From Anaeromassilibacillus sp. An250 (GTDB lineage: Bacteria; Bacillota; Clostridia; Oscillospirales; Acutalibacteraceae): a DNA stretch of 64,000 nt. Shown one piece after another: positions 26,079 through 35,069 of the stretch. The notes under the pieces are model-generated. The model had not been told where the DNA came from, did not search any database, and saw only the letters and a list, made by a program, of their open reading frames with translations. The position numbers were made by a program, and so were the translations under genes. The DNA lies in assembly GCF_002159845.1 (NCBI RefSeq), contig NZ_NFJK01000002.1, forward strand, positions 124,001-188,000, read 5' to 3'. Position 1 is the stretch's first letter. The number at the start of each line of letters is the position of its first letter.

Positions 26079-28780
26079 AACCAATCTCTGTGACCATGCA
26101 GGCGTTTGGCTCCTATTTGAAGCAGACGACCGTGGATTTCCGCGCGCTGGGGGACAATCCCATCTTTTTGATCACCGGGGCGACCGGCGGGGGAAAGACC
26201 ACCATCCTGGACGCCATGTGTTTTGCCCTCTACTGCAAAGCGACCGGCGGACGGCGCAGCTGGGGCAGTATGCGCTGCGCCGCAGCTCCGAAGGGCGCGG
26301 AGACCATGGTCGATTTTATCTTCCAGTTGGCGGGCACGACGTACCGTTTTATGCGCTCGCAGTCCCAATACGCCGCGCGTGGAACCGGCGCGCTCAAGAC
26401 AAAGGAGACGCACGCCTGCTACCGGATGGAGGGCGGCGAATGGGAGCTCCTGCTTTCCGGTGCGGAGTCTCGCGTCCGGGAGAAGGCGGAGGAAATCTTG
26501 GGCCTCACCTGCGAGCAGTTTTCCCAGGTCATTGTGTTGCCGCAGGGGGATTTTTTAAAGCTGCTCCTGTCCAGTTCGCGCGATAAAGCGCAGATGTTCC
26601 AAACGCTCTTTGCAACGGGGCGCTGGGAGCGTGCGGCGCGCAATTTGAAGGAGATGGCCGCCGCGCTTGGCAAACAGGCGGGCGAGCTCGAGGCGGCAAA
26701 GCGCTCCATTTTGGAACGGGAAGGGGTAGAGACCCTTCCACTCCTTGAAGAGAAGGAGGCCGCCCTGCGCGAACAGTTGGTTCAGGCCAAGGCGGCGCAG
26801 GAGGCCGCGGAAAAGGCATTCCAAAACGAAAATGCAGCTTTGCGAGCGGCAGAGGCACTTTCTGAGCGCTTTGCTGCCTTGGAGCAGCAGCAGACCCAGC
26901 GCAAGATATTGGAACAAAAGCAGGAAGAAATGGAAGCGAATCGCCGCCGTTTGGCCCAGGCCCGCCGTGCCGCGGGGGTATACCCCTATTTCACAGCGCA
27001 TCAGGCAGCGCAAAAGGAGCTGCTCACAAAACGGCAAGCACATGCGGCGGCGCAACAGAGTCTGGTAAAAGCGGAGGCCGAATGCAAGGCGGCCCAGGCG
27101 CAGCTTCCCTTGGCGGAGCGCTACCGGTCCCAATTGCCGGAGCTGGCAAAGGAAGAGGAGCGCTTGCGCAACCTGCGGGAACATGCGCTCAAGTGGCAGG
27201 AGCTTCGAAGACAGCGGACGGAACATGCGAAGCAGATGGCTTTGCTGGAAAAGCAGCGGGCAGAGGCGCAGGCGCGTTTAGAAACGGCGGACCGTCAGCT
27301 GGCCGATGGGAACGTTTACATAGAGAACGCACAAATTCAAATTTCCATGCTGCCGCGCCTGTTGGAGCAGGTACAGCTATTGATGGATCAGGACGCTGCA
27401 GCGGCTCTGGCCGTACACTTGGAGGAAGGGGAACCTTGCCCGGTCTGTGGGGCTGTGCATCATCCCCACCCGGCACAGCCGAGCAAGCGGCTGCAAGAGG
27501 CCCAGGACGCTCTAAAGCGGGCGCGCAAAGCAGCGGACATGCTGGAAAGCGCTCAAAAACGGCTCCAGCAGCGCCGGGAACAGCGCGAACAGGCGAGGGA
27601 GGATCTTTCCCAGTCCAACGAAAAGATCGCCTCCCTGCGCAGCGAGCAGCAAGCACAGGCATCCGCAGAGCGCGAGATGTTGGACAAACTGGGCGAGCTG
27701 CGGGATTTGCCGGCGATTGACCAACGGTTGACGGAGGTGCGTTCGCAGGCAAAGAAAAATGCCGATGCAGCGGCCAAAATCGAGGAGCGTGCAAACGCAG
27801 CGCAGCGGGACGCGGCAACGGCAAACGCCGTATGCGACAGTGCTGCACAGGCGCACCGGGAGGCACAAGCAGCGGAAAGCGCCGCAGCACAGCGGCTGCA
27901 ACAGGCATTGGAGGAATCCGGCTTCGAACAGCAGGTGGACTATGCCTCCCTCTTGCTTTCCCCGGAGCGGATGGAATCCCTGGAACACACCATACAAGCC
28001 TACGATGCCGCCATAGCGAGCGCCGACCAGCAGATCAGCCGCTTGCAGAGGGAACTGTCGGGTAAGGAACAGCCGGATCTCAATGCCCAGCAGAAAAGGC
28101 AAGCGCAGGCGCAGGAGGCCGCCGCCCAGGCCGCCCAGGCCGTCGGGAAGCTGGAGCAAACGGCTCTTGCGGCAAAGGAATCGCTGGGGCGCCTGCGCAA
28201 GTTGGAGGAAAAAGGGAAAAAGTTGGAGGAGGAATATGGGCGCACCAACCGTCTGGCAGCGCTCCTGTCGGGCAAAAATGCATGTAAAGTCCCGCTGCAT
28301 CAGTTCGTCTTGGGCGTGATGCTGGACGACATCCTCTCTTCGGCCAACCAGTTCTTTGCCACATTGAGCTCTGGAAGGTACAGCCTCAGCCGTGTGGTAG
28401 GAGCGACCAGCGGAAATGCATTGGGCGGATTGGACCTGGAGGTCATCGACGCCTATACCGGTGGGGCGCGCGCGGTAGAGACGCTCTCCGGCGGGGAGCT
28501 GTTTCTCGCTTCCCTGTCGCTGGCCTTTGGCCTCTCCGACGTGGTGCAGAGCTACTCCGGCGGGGTCCATTTGGATTCCCTGTTCATCGACGAGGGCTTC
28601 GGTTCGCTGGATCAGGAGACGCTGGACACCGCGATGAAGGCGTTGGCGCAATTGCAGCACATGGGGCGTACCATCGGGATCATCTCCCATGTCAGCGAGC
28701 TCAAAAACCGCATCGCAGCGCAGATTATTGTTGGGAAAGACCGGGACGGCGGCAGTACGGTCCGGATTCGAACCGCATAA
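26075..28780 (+). CDS. sbcC: Exonuclease SbcC (Rad50-like ATPase subunit)
   Basis: SMC-like ATPase partner of SbcD, 901 residues. The Walker A motif is GATGGGKTT near residue 33, a variant of the usual GxTGxGKS/T. Long coiled coils (about 180-420 and 480-760), rich in Ala/Gln/Glu, flank the zinc hook CPVC (about 454-457). The ABC signature LSGGELFLASLSLA and Walker B DEGFGSLD lie at the C-terminus. It overlaps sbcD by 4 nt and is followed by a hairpin. Confidence 0.96.
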   Translation: MKPISVTMQAFGSYLKQTTVDFRALGDNPIFLITGATGGGKTTILDAMCFALYCKATGGRRSWGSMRCAAAPKGAETMVDFIFQLAGTTYRFMRSQSQYAARGTGALKTKETHACYRMEGGEWELLLSGAESRVREKAEEILGLTCEQFSQVIVLPQGDFLKLLLSSSRDKAQMFQTLFATGRWERAARNLKEMAAALGKQAGELEAAKRSILEREGVETLPLLEEKEAALREQLVQAKAAQEAAEKAFQNENAALRAAEALSERFAALEQQQTQRKILEQKQEEMEANRRRLAQARRAAGVYPYFTAHQAAQKELLTKRQAHAAAQQSLVKAEAECKAAQAQLPLAERYRSQLPELAKEEERLRNLREHALKWQELRRQRTEHAKQMALLEKQRAEAQARLETADRQLADGNVYIENAQIQISMLPRLLEQVQLLMDQDAAAALAVHLEEGEPCPVCGAVHHPHPAQPSKRLQEAQDALKRARKAADMLESAQKRLQQRREQREQAREDLSQSNEKIASLRSEQQAQASAEREMLDKLGELRDLPAIDQRLTEVRSQAKKNADAAAKIEERANAAQRDAATANAVCDSAAQAHREAQAAESAAAQRLQQALEESGFEQQVDYASLLLSPERMESLEHTIQAYDAAIASADQQISRLQRELSGKEQPDLNAQQKRQAQAQEAAAQAAQAVGKLEQTALAAKESLGRLRKLEEKGKKLEEEYGRTNRLAALLSGKNACKVPLHQFVLGVMLDDILSSANQFFATLSSGRYSLSRVVGATSGNALGGLDLEVIDAYTGGARAVETLSGGELFLASLSLAFGLSDVVQSYSGGVHLDSLFIDEGFGSLDQETLDTAMKALAQLQHMGRTIGIISHVSELKNRIAAQIIVGKDRDGGSTVRIRTA

Positions 28781-28799
28781 GTTTGTTTATAGCAACAGA

Positions 28800-28846
28800 A
28801 AATCCCCAGGAGTCCTGATGGATGGATCCCTGGGGATTGCGTTTTC
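28800..28846 (+). terminator. Terminator after sbcC
   Basis: AATCCCCAGG...GTCC pairs with GGAT...CCTGGGGATT, followed by GCGTTTT. It lies between the convergent sbcC and recG genes. Confidence 0.75.
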
Positions 28847-28894
28847 ATGGATAAAAACTGCGGGAATGGCCGATGGAAGCGCAATGGAGTTCGC

Positions 28895-30925
28895 TTAACC
28901 GCCTACCAGCGTCTGGAAGAGTTGGTTGACCTCCGCACGCAAGCCGCGATGTTCCGGCTGCTCCAATGCGAAATCCTGTGTCAAAATCGTGTGGGCTGCC
29001 TGCTGCGCCTGTTTTAAGATCTCCATGTCCTGCGCCATATCTGCAATTTTCAGGTCGGGCAAGCCGTGTTGCCGGGAACCGAAGAAATCGCCCGGGCCGC
29101 GCAGACGGAGGTCTTCATCGGCGATCTCAAATCCATTGGAGGTGCGGCACATCACCTGTAAGCGCGTGAGGGCCTCTTCATTTTGCGCGTCGGAGAGTAA
29201 AATACAGGTCGAACGGTGGGTACCGCGCCCGACGCGCCCGCGGAGCTGATGCAATTGCGACAGGCCATACCGTTCGGCGTTCTCGATCAGCATCACGACC
29301 GCATTCGGCACATCAACGCCCACCTCCACCACCGTGGTGGAAACCAGAATGTCCAACTGTCCAGCGGCGAAATCCGACATCACCGCTTCCTTTTCCTTGG
29401 CCTTCATACGGCCGTGCAGTACACCGATGCGGTTGCCGGGCATCCATTCCGTGCGCAGCTTTTCCGCATACTGCGTAACCGCCGCCATGTCGTTTTCGCC
29501 CTCTTCGATGGTGGGGCAGATGATGTAGCATTGCAACCCCTGATCGATGTGCTTCTGCATATAGCGGAAAGCGCGCATGCGTTTGGAGCTGTCAATGGCG
29601 TAGGTTTCGATCTTCTGGCGGCCGGGAGGAAGTTCATCCAGGACTGAGAGATCGAGATCGCCGTAGATCATCAGCGCAAGCGTGCGGGGGATGGGGGTTG
29701 CGCTCATGACCAGCAGATGAGGGTTGTTCCCTTTGGAGGAAAGCGTTGCGCGCTGCGCCACGCCGAAGCGGTGTTGTTCGTCCGTGACGACAAGGCCCAA
29801 GTTTTGGAATGCAACGCCCTCGGAGAGCAACGCGTGCGTGCCGATTACCAGGCGAATCTCACCGGATTGGAGCTGTTCCGCCAGCTTTTTCTTTTTGCCA
29901 GCGGCTAGGGAACCGGTTAACAGCGCAATGGGGATGCCAGTAGGCGCGAGAATCGCGGAGAGGGTCGCATAGTGCTGCCGCGCGAGGATTTCCGTGGGCG
30001 CCATCAGCGCGGCCTGCATGCCATTTTCGATCACATTGTAGCACAGCGCAGCGGCCACGGCGGTCTTGCCGGAGCCCACGTCCCCCTGCACCAGGCGGTT
30101 CATAGGGCTGCTGCCCATCATGTCCGTCATTGCCTCCCGTACAGCGCGTTTTTGCGCATTTGTGGGTGTGAAGGGCAGGAGGCGGTAGAATTCTTCGGTG
30201 CAGTCCTTTGTCAAGCGCAGGGGGCTTTCTCCGCGTTTCCGGCTTTTCATGCGCAGAAGCCCCAATTGAAGCACCAGCAGTTCCTCAAAGATCATACGGC
30301 GGCGTGCGCTTCGAAGGCCGTCCATCGTGCGGGGAAAGTGGACCGTCTCCAAGGCATCCCGGAGCGGCCAAAGCTGTTGCTGCCTTCGCAGCGGTTCCGG
30401 GATGGGGTCGCGCAGATCCCGCGGGAGGAGCAAAAACGCATTTTTGACAGCGTTGGCGATCATTCGGGAACTGAGCCCCTGCGTCTGCCGGTAGATGGGG
30501 ATGATCGCGGGGCAGCTCGCTTCTGGATAGAATTCCGGGGACAGCATTTCGCGTTTCAAAAAATTCGCGGATACCTTCCCATAAAATAGATACGATTCTC
30601 CCTCGATCAAGCGGTCTTTGACGTAAGGATTGTTAAAGAATGTGATTTCCAGATCGCTTTCTCCATCGGTCACCCGGCATTTACAAAGAAGCATCCCGCC
30701 GCGGACCCGTGTTTCCGTGGGCGGGCGGTACAGCGTTGCCCGTATGGCACAGGGCTCGTTTAGCGGAGCTTGCCGGATGGGATAGGGGGCGGTCATGTCT
30801 TGATAGGCGCGCGGATAGAGGCGCAGCAAAGCGCCTACGCTGGGAGCGCCGATTCTTTCAAACAGCTTGGCGCGCTTTGGCCCCACACCCTTCAATTCTT
30901 GAATCGGCATAGAAAACAAAGACAT
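28895..30925 (-). CDS. recG: ATP-dependent DNA helicase RecG
   Basis: Branch-migration helicase that remodels stalled forks and Holliday junctions, 676 residues. It has an N-terminal wedge/OB domain (LKGVGPKRAKLFERIG, then about residues 60-150). Helicase motifs are GDVGSGKTAVAAAL (Walker A), TDEQHRFG (Walker B), SATPIPRTLAL, and the C-terminal QLRGRVGRG. The frame stays open upstream into the repeat region, but the ATG at 30925 has GGTGG 6 nt upstream and gives the family N-terminus. Confidence 0.96.
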   Translation of the reverse strand: MSLFSMPIQELKGVGPKRAKLFERIGAPSVGALLRLYPRAYQDMTAPYPIRQAPLNEPCAIRATLYRPPTETRVRGGMLLCKCRVTDGESDLEITFFNNPYVKDRLIEGESYLFYGKVSANFLKREMLSPEFYPEASCPAIIPIYRQTQGLSSRMIANAVKNAFLLLPRDLRDPIPEPLRRQQQLWPLRDALETVHFPRTMDGLRSARRRMIFEELLVLQLGLLRMKSRKRGESPLRLTKDCTEEFYRLLPFTPTNAQKRAVREAMTDMMGSSPMNRLVQGDVGSGKTAVAAALCYNVIENGMQAALMAPTEILARQHYATLSAILAPTGIPIALLTGSLAAGKKKKLAEQLQSGEIRLVIGTHALLSEGVAFQNLGLVVTDEQHRFGVAQRATLSSKGNNPHLLVMSATPIPRTLALMIYGDLDLSVLDELPPGRQKIETYAIDSSKRMRAFRYMQKHIDQGLQCYIICPTIEEGENDMAAVTQYAEKLRTEWMPGNRIGVLHGRMKAKEKEAVMSDFAAGQLDILVSTTVVEVGVDVPNAVVMLIENAERYGLSQLHQLRGRVGRGTHRSTCILLSDAQNEEALTRLQVMCRTSNGFEIADEDLRLRGPGDFFGSRQHGLPDLKIADMAQDMEILKQAQQAAHTILTQDFALEQPEHRGLRAEVNQLFQTLVGG

Positions 30926-30957
30926 GCTTTCCACCTTCCTTACCATCCTAGAATCAA

Positions 30958-30984
30958 CAAAAGCCGGATTTCTCCGGCTTTTGA
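30958..30984 (-). terminator. Minus-strand terminator between the repeats and recG
   Basis: AAAGCCGGA / TCCGGCTTT with a 4-nt loop and a short T run on the minus strand. It would stop transcripts coming from fakA through the repeat array. Confidence 0.65.
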
Positions 30985-31033
30985 AACACACGTATTCTTT
31001 ATGAATTCGTAAATCTGGCGTTTTCAGCATCCC

Positions 31034-31591
31034 GGGAGCGGGCGCTTTCTGTCCGGCGAACACCGGGCTCCTTTTCAGCAGCAAGATACGCGCCGGCTGT
31101 TTGCCTCCAAGCTCAGCAGTGGGAGATGGTTAAGCGCAGGAAGAAACCACTGATTCATGCATTAGATGGCTTTGAATCTTCGGCTCTCCGGAAGCGGGTG
31201 CTTTCTGTCCGGCCAACACAGGGGTTCTTTTCAGCAACAAGGCACGCGCCGGCTGTCTGCCTCCAAGCGCAGCAATAGGAGATGGTTAAACACAGGAAGA
31301 AACCACCGATTCATGCATTAGATGGCTTTGAATTTTCGGCCCTCCGGGAGCGGGCGCTTTCTGTCCGGCGAACACCGGGCTCCTTTTCAGCAGCAAGATA
31401 CGCGCCGGCCATGTTTGCCTCCAAGCGCAGCAATGAGAGATGGTTAAACGCAGAAAGAAACCACCGGTTCATGCATTAGATGGCTTTGAATTTTCGGCCC
31501 TCCGGGAGCGGGCGCTTTCTGTCCGGCGAACACAGGACTTCTTTCCAGCAGCAAGGTACGCGCCGGCTGTCTGCCTCCAAGCTCAGCTTGG
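31034..31591. repeat. Four tandem copies of a ~157-bp non-coding repeat
   Basis: The element beginning GGAGCGGGCGCTTTCTGTCC recurs at about 31035, 31190, 31347 and 31505, a period of 155-158 bp; the last copy is partial. Each unit has a GC-rich part (CGCTTTCTGTCCGGCGAACA, then CGCGCCGGC) and a conserved part (ATTCATGCATTAGATGGCTT). Copies differ by scattered substitutions. No CRISPR structure or consistent coding frame is seen. The array starts directly after the fakA stop codon. Confidence 0.85.
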
Positions 31592-33271
31592 TTATTCGAC
31601 GGAGATGATGAAGTAATAGACGGGCTGGCCGCCGTTAACCAAAGTGACCTCGATGTCGTTGCTGATTTTGGACTTGATCCGGTTATATGCATCGTTTGCC
31701 TGGGCTTCTGTGATCTCCTCACCATAGATGATGGTGATAAAGGACGTGCTGCGGTTCACCATGGAGCGGGTCAATTTGCTGCATGTGTGGATGATGTCCT
31801 TCTCCACCAGTTCCATTTTGCCGTTGCGCAGGCCGAGGATGTCTCCCTCGTGAATCTTATGCCCGTTATATTCCGAATCGCGCGCTGCGAACGTTACGGT
31901 TCCAGTCGCCACGTTTCCAGCGGCTTCCATCATGGTAACGGCGTTTTGCTCCGTGGAAACGTCCGGGTCATAGGCCAGCATCGCAGAAAGCCCCTGCGGG
32001 ATGGTGCGCGTCGGAAGGACGATCACCTTGCGGTCCTTCACAAGCGGTACCGTCTGCTCTGCCGCCATAATGATGTTCTTATTGTTCGGAAGAACCATGA
32101 CGGTCTTTGCCGGGGTCGCCAGCACCGCTTCCAGAATGTCGTTTGTACTGGGATTCATCGTCTGGCCGCCGCTCACCACGTGGGCGCAACCCAGATCGGT
32201 GAAGAGCGTCTTGAGGCCTTCGCCCACTGCAACGGATACAAATCCGATTTCCTCCGTGGGTTCCGCCGGGGATAGCGGTTCCTTTTCCGCAGCCGCTTTT
32301 GCTTTTGCCGCTTCGTTGGCTTCCGCCGCCTTGCGGTGCTGCTCTTTCATATTCTCGATCTTAACGGTAAGAAGCTGGCCAAATACAAGCGCCGCTTGAA
32401 GCGCATTGCCGGGCTCTTCCGTATGCACATGCACTTTGATGATCTCTTCATCGTCCACAACAACTACACAGTCGCCGATCCCTTCCAGATACTGGCGAAG
32501 CTCCTGCGGATCTTTTTCGCAATCCGGGTCGCGTCCCACAATAAATTCGGTGCAATAGGTGAAATGGATCTCCTGATCGAATTCCGCCGCAGCATTGCGG
32601 AAAAATTCGTCTGCACTCAAGTTGGAAACGTCCGCCGGGGCTTCGTTCACGATTATTTTGTGATCTTTAAAGACGGACATCATACCGTCAAAGATGTGGC
32701 ACAAACCCTTGCCGCCGGCATCCACCACGCCGGCCTTCTTCAAGACGGGCAGCAGCTCCGGTGTTTCCTCCAATGCTTCGGCAGCTCCCTTGCAGATGGC
32801 ACTCCACACATAGACCGGGTCGTTGTCGATCTCGGCGGCCGCTTTGCCTTTTTCATAGGCTACACGGGAAACCGTCAGAATGGTCCCCTCGGTCGGCTTC
32901 ATAACGGCTTTGTAGGCAGCTTCCACACCGATACCAAGCGCATTTGCCAGTTCTGTGCCATCGATTTCTTCGCAGCCCTCTATCCCTTTTGAAAAACCGC
33001 GGAACAGGAGGGAGAGGATTACGCCGGAATTCCCTCTGGCCCCACGCAAAAGGGCGGAAGCCGCTTTGTGCGCAATTTCGCCAATGCCACCCTGTGCATT
33101 TTCCAAATCCCGCGCGGCGGCGCCCATCGTCATGCTCATATTCGTCCCGGTATCGCCATCCGGAACAGGAAAAATATTTAACTCGTCTACAGAGGTTTTA
33201 TGCTTTGCAATATTGTTGGCACCAGAAATGATGGCATCCCGCAATTCGGTTCCATTGATCACTTCGAACAC
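31592..33271 (-). CDS. fakA: Fatty acid kinase catalytic protein FakA (DAK2 family)
   Basis: A 559-residue YloV/FakA protein that phosphorylates fatty acids held by FakB (DegV-type) proteins. The N-terminal DAK2/DhaL domain contains FPVPDGDTGTNMSMTM (about residue 34; Asp residues bind ATP-Mg) and RGARGNSGVILSLLFRGF. A middle domain has YCTEFIV and VHVHTEEPG, and the C-terminal FakA domain has VLPNNKNIIMAAEQ. Bacilli usually carry the Asp23-type yloU gene just upstream; it is absent here, although recG follows as usual. FakA is the likely function; no fakB is in the window. Confidence 0.9.
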   Translation of the reverse strand: MFEVINGTELRDAIISGANNIAKHKTSVDELNIFPVPDGDTGTNMSMTMGAAARDLENAQGGIGEIAHKAASALLRGARGNSGVILSLLFRGFSKGIEGCEEIDGTELANALGIGVEAAYKAVMKPTEGTILTVSRVAYEKGKAAAEIDNDPVYVWSAICKGAAEALEETPELLPVLKKAGVVDAGGKGLCHIFDGMMSVFKDHKIIVNEAPADVSNLSADEFFRNAAAEFDQEIHFTYCTEFIVGRDPDCEKDPQELRQYLEGIGDCVVVVDDEEIIKVHVHTEEPGNALQAALVFGQLLTVKIENMKEQHRKAAEANEAAKAKAAAEKEPLSPAEPTEEIGFVSVAVGEGLKTLFTDLGCAHVVSGGQTMNPSTNDILEAVLATPAKTVMVLPNNKNIIMAAEQTVPLVKDRKVIVLPTRTIPQGLSAMLAYDPDVSTEQNAVTMMEAAGNVATGTVTFAARDSEYNGHKIHEGDILGLRNGKMELVEKDIIHTCSKLTRSMVNRSTSFITIIYGEEITEAQANDAYNRIKSKISNDIEVTLVNGGQPVYYFIISVE

Positions 33272-33435
33272 TCCCTCGGTAATATTTTTATAGCCACGGC
33301 TGTGTTTCTTTGCTTAATTTTCTACTCGTTACTTTAGGGATTTTATTGCATATTATACCATATTCCCCACTGGGATTCAATCGATATTATTGCCATAAAA
33401 AAGCGAAGATAGGCGAACAAGCGGATAGAACCCGC

Positions 33436-33506
33436 AAAAAAGGGTCCCGCACGGGAATCCTGCCAAACGTCTCGGGCAGGTTATCCCGCGCGGGAACCCT
33501 TTTTTT
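33436..33506 (-). terminator. Long terminator hairpin after spoVS
   Basis: An extended stem (GGGTTCCCGCGCGGG against CCCGTGCGGGACCC on the minus strand) with a second inner hairpin. It is flanked by A6 and T7, so it is efficient in either direction, and ends 3 nt from the spoVS stop. Confidence 0.85.
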
Positions 33507-33508
33507 CA

Positions 33509-33769
33509 TCATCTTTGTTCCACAATTAAGCGGATAGCCGTGCGTTCTTCGCCATCGATTACAACACTGGCGAACGCCGGGATACATACGAGATCGATCC
33601 CGGCAGGGGCGAGATATCCGCGGGCAATGGCAACCGCTTTAATCGCCTGATTTGCAGCGCCTGCACCCACGGCTTGTAGTTCTGCGCTTCCAGACTCACG
33701 GATGACTCCGGCGATTGCGCCGGCCACTGCGTTCGGTGCGGACTTTGACGACACTTTTAAAGGTTCCAT
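33509..33769 (-). CDS. spoVS: Stage V sporulation protein S
   Basis: An 86-residue SpoVS/Alba-like protein: MEPLKVSSKSAPNAVAGAIA, GSAELQAVGAGAANQAIKAV, and IPAFASVVIDGEERTAIRL. In B. subtilis it affects coat assembly and progress through sporulation; the fold suggests nucleic-acid binding. The ATG at 33769 has GGAGGGA upstream. It indicates a spore-forming lineage, though SpoVS also occurs in some non-sporulators. Confidence 0.95.
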   Translation of the reverse strand: MEPLKVSSKSAPNAVAGAIAGVIRESGSAELQAVGAGAANQAIKAVAIARGYLAPAGIDLVCIPAFASVVIDGEERTAIRLIVEQR

Positions 33770-33910
33770 AAAGCCATCCCTCCAACGTCCCTTGTATTGG
33801 AAATTTACGAAACCATCGCAGGTTTTTCCCCCTTTATGATAAAACATTTTGTACAAAGTTTCAAGCGGAAAAGAGGAATAACTAGCAATTCTTTTTGCGA
33901 TTTCCAGTAT

Positions 33911-34678
33911 TTATTCGATTAGAAGGCGTTCTATTGCCGTGGTTTTGCCCGTTTTTTCGTCAATTGTAAAAAGAACGCACCCCATTTGACAAGCGCCATC
34001 TGCAAGATCGAAACGCACCGGCATCTTTGTGCGCATTTTTTGGATGACAAGCTCCGGCTTCACGCCGAGCACGGAACGCTTCGGTCCGGTCATCCCCAGG
34101 TCGGAGATATAGCCGGTGCCGTTGTCTAAAATACCTTCGTCCGCTGTTTGGACGTGCGTATGCGTGCCAAAGACAGCGGAGACGCGCCCGTCCAGATAAT
34201 AGGCGAGGGAGCGCTTCTCCCCGGTGGCTTCCGCGTGCATATCGACCAGCGTGATCTTTGGGACTCCTTCCGCAAGGATGCGGTCCGCAACGTCGAAAGG
34301 AGAATCCATGCTTTCCATGTAGACGACCCCCATCAGATTGAGGACGCCTACCTGGATGCGCCCCATATCCACAACACAGAAACCACGGCCAGGAGCAAGG
34401 GAAGGGAAATTGGCCGGGCGCAGGAGCGTCTCACAGGAATCAAAGAGTTCATAGGATTCCTTGCGGCGGAAGGTGTGGTTCCCAGCGGTAATCACATCCA
34501 CGCCGCTGTCAAACAGAAAGCGGGCGGAGGTGGGCGTAATCCCGTTCCCATCGGCGGAGTTTTCTCCATTTGCAATGACGAGGTCCACCCCCTTAACCTT
34601 TTTCAGTTGGGGCAAATGTGCCCGTAAAAATTTGCAGCCGATGCTGCCCACAACATCGCCAATCGCGAGAATATTCAT
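33911..34678 (-). CDS. ymdB: YmdB family 2',3'-cyclic nucleotide phosphodiesterase
   Basis: A 255-residue TIGR00282 metallophosphoesterase. Metal motifs are AIGDVVGSIG (residues 4-13), VIANGENSADG (Asn/Glu), ITAGNHTF, DMHAEATGEK and GTHTHVQTAD. B. subtilis YmdB hydrolyses 2',3'-cAMP and influences motility, biofilm and RNA turnover. As there, it sits next to rny, here with an acylphosphatase gene between. Confidence 0.94.
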   Translation of the reverse strand: MNILAIGDVVGSIGCKFLRAHLPQLKKVKGVDLVIANGENSADGNGITPTSARFLFDSGVDVITAGNHTFRRKESYELFDSCETLLRPANFPSLAPGRGFCVVDMGRIQVGVLNLMGVVYMESMDSPFDVADRILAEGVPKITLVDMHAEATGEKRSLAYYLDGRVSAVFGTHTHVQTADEGILDNGTGYISDLGMTGPKRSVLGVKPELVIQKMRTKMPVRFDLADGACQMGCVLFTIDEKTGKTTAIERLLIE

Positions 34679-34737
34679 AGCAGTTGCCTCCCAGAGTGGT
34701 TCTTTGTTCAGATTTTTGGTTCATCGAAGAAAAAATA

Positions 34738-35010
34738 CTAATAGAGCACATGGAATGCGGATTCCGATGGCTTTTCAGCGACCGACCGCATTTCGATGTG
34801 GTCGATGAAGCTGTATCCATTTCCGCGGCGAATCCCAGCGGAAAAGGCCGCCACTGCCTCATCCGGCCCCTGGGCCTCCAATTCGACAGCGCCGTCGGCC
34901 CGATTGCGGACCCAACCGGTCAGGCCGTTTTTTTTGGCGTTTTGCAGGCATGTCCAACGGAACCCTACGCCCTGTACGCGCCCGTGGACGACCATCCTAT
35001 AGCGCGGCAT
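34738..35010 (-). CDS. acyP: Acylphosphatase
   Basis: A 90-residue enzyme hydrolysing acyl phosphates. The catalytic Arg lies in VHGRVQGVGFRWTC (about residue 20) and the Asn in GWVRNRADGAVELEAQG (about 38). AGGAGG precedes the ATG. It lies between rny and ymdB in the same direction, separated from rny by a terminator. Confidence 0.95.
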   Translation of the reverse strand: MPRYRMVVHGRVQGVGFRWTCLQNAKKNGLTGWVRNRADGAVELEAQGPDEAVAAFSAGIRRGNGYSFIDHIEMRSVAEKPSESAFHVLY

Positions 35011-35035
35011 TTGAAAGCCTCCTCCTTTGGTATGA

Positions 35036-35060
35036 AAAGAGCGGGCATTGCTGCCCGCCC
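35036..35060 (-). terminator. Terminator after rny
   Basis: GCGGGCA / TGCCCGC with a 4-nt loop; the minus strand continues TCTTTTC. It is a moderate terminator, so some readthrough into acyP-ymdB is likely. Confidence 0.65.
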
Positions 35061-35069
35061 TTGGAATTC

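Noticed and set aside
31034-31591. Possible CRISPR array
   Set aside because: The repeated unit is ~157 bp, is nearly identical along its whole length, and has no short repeat/unique spacer alternation; no cas genes are nearby.
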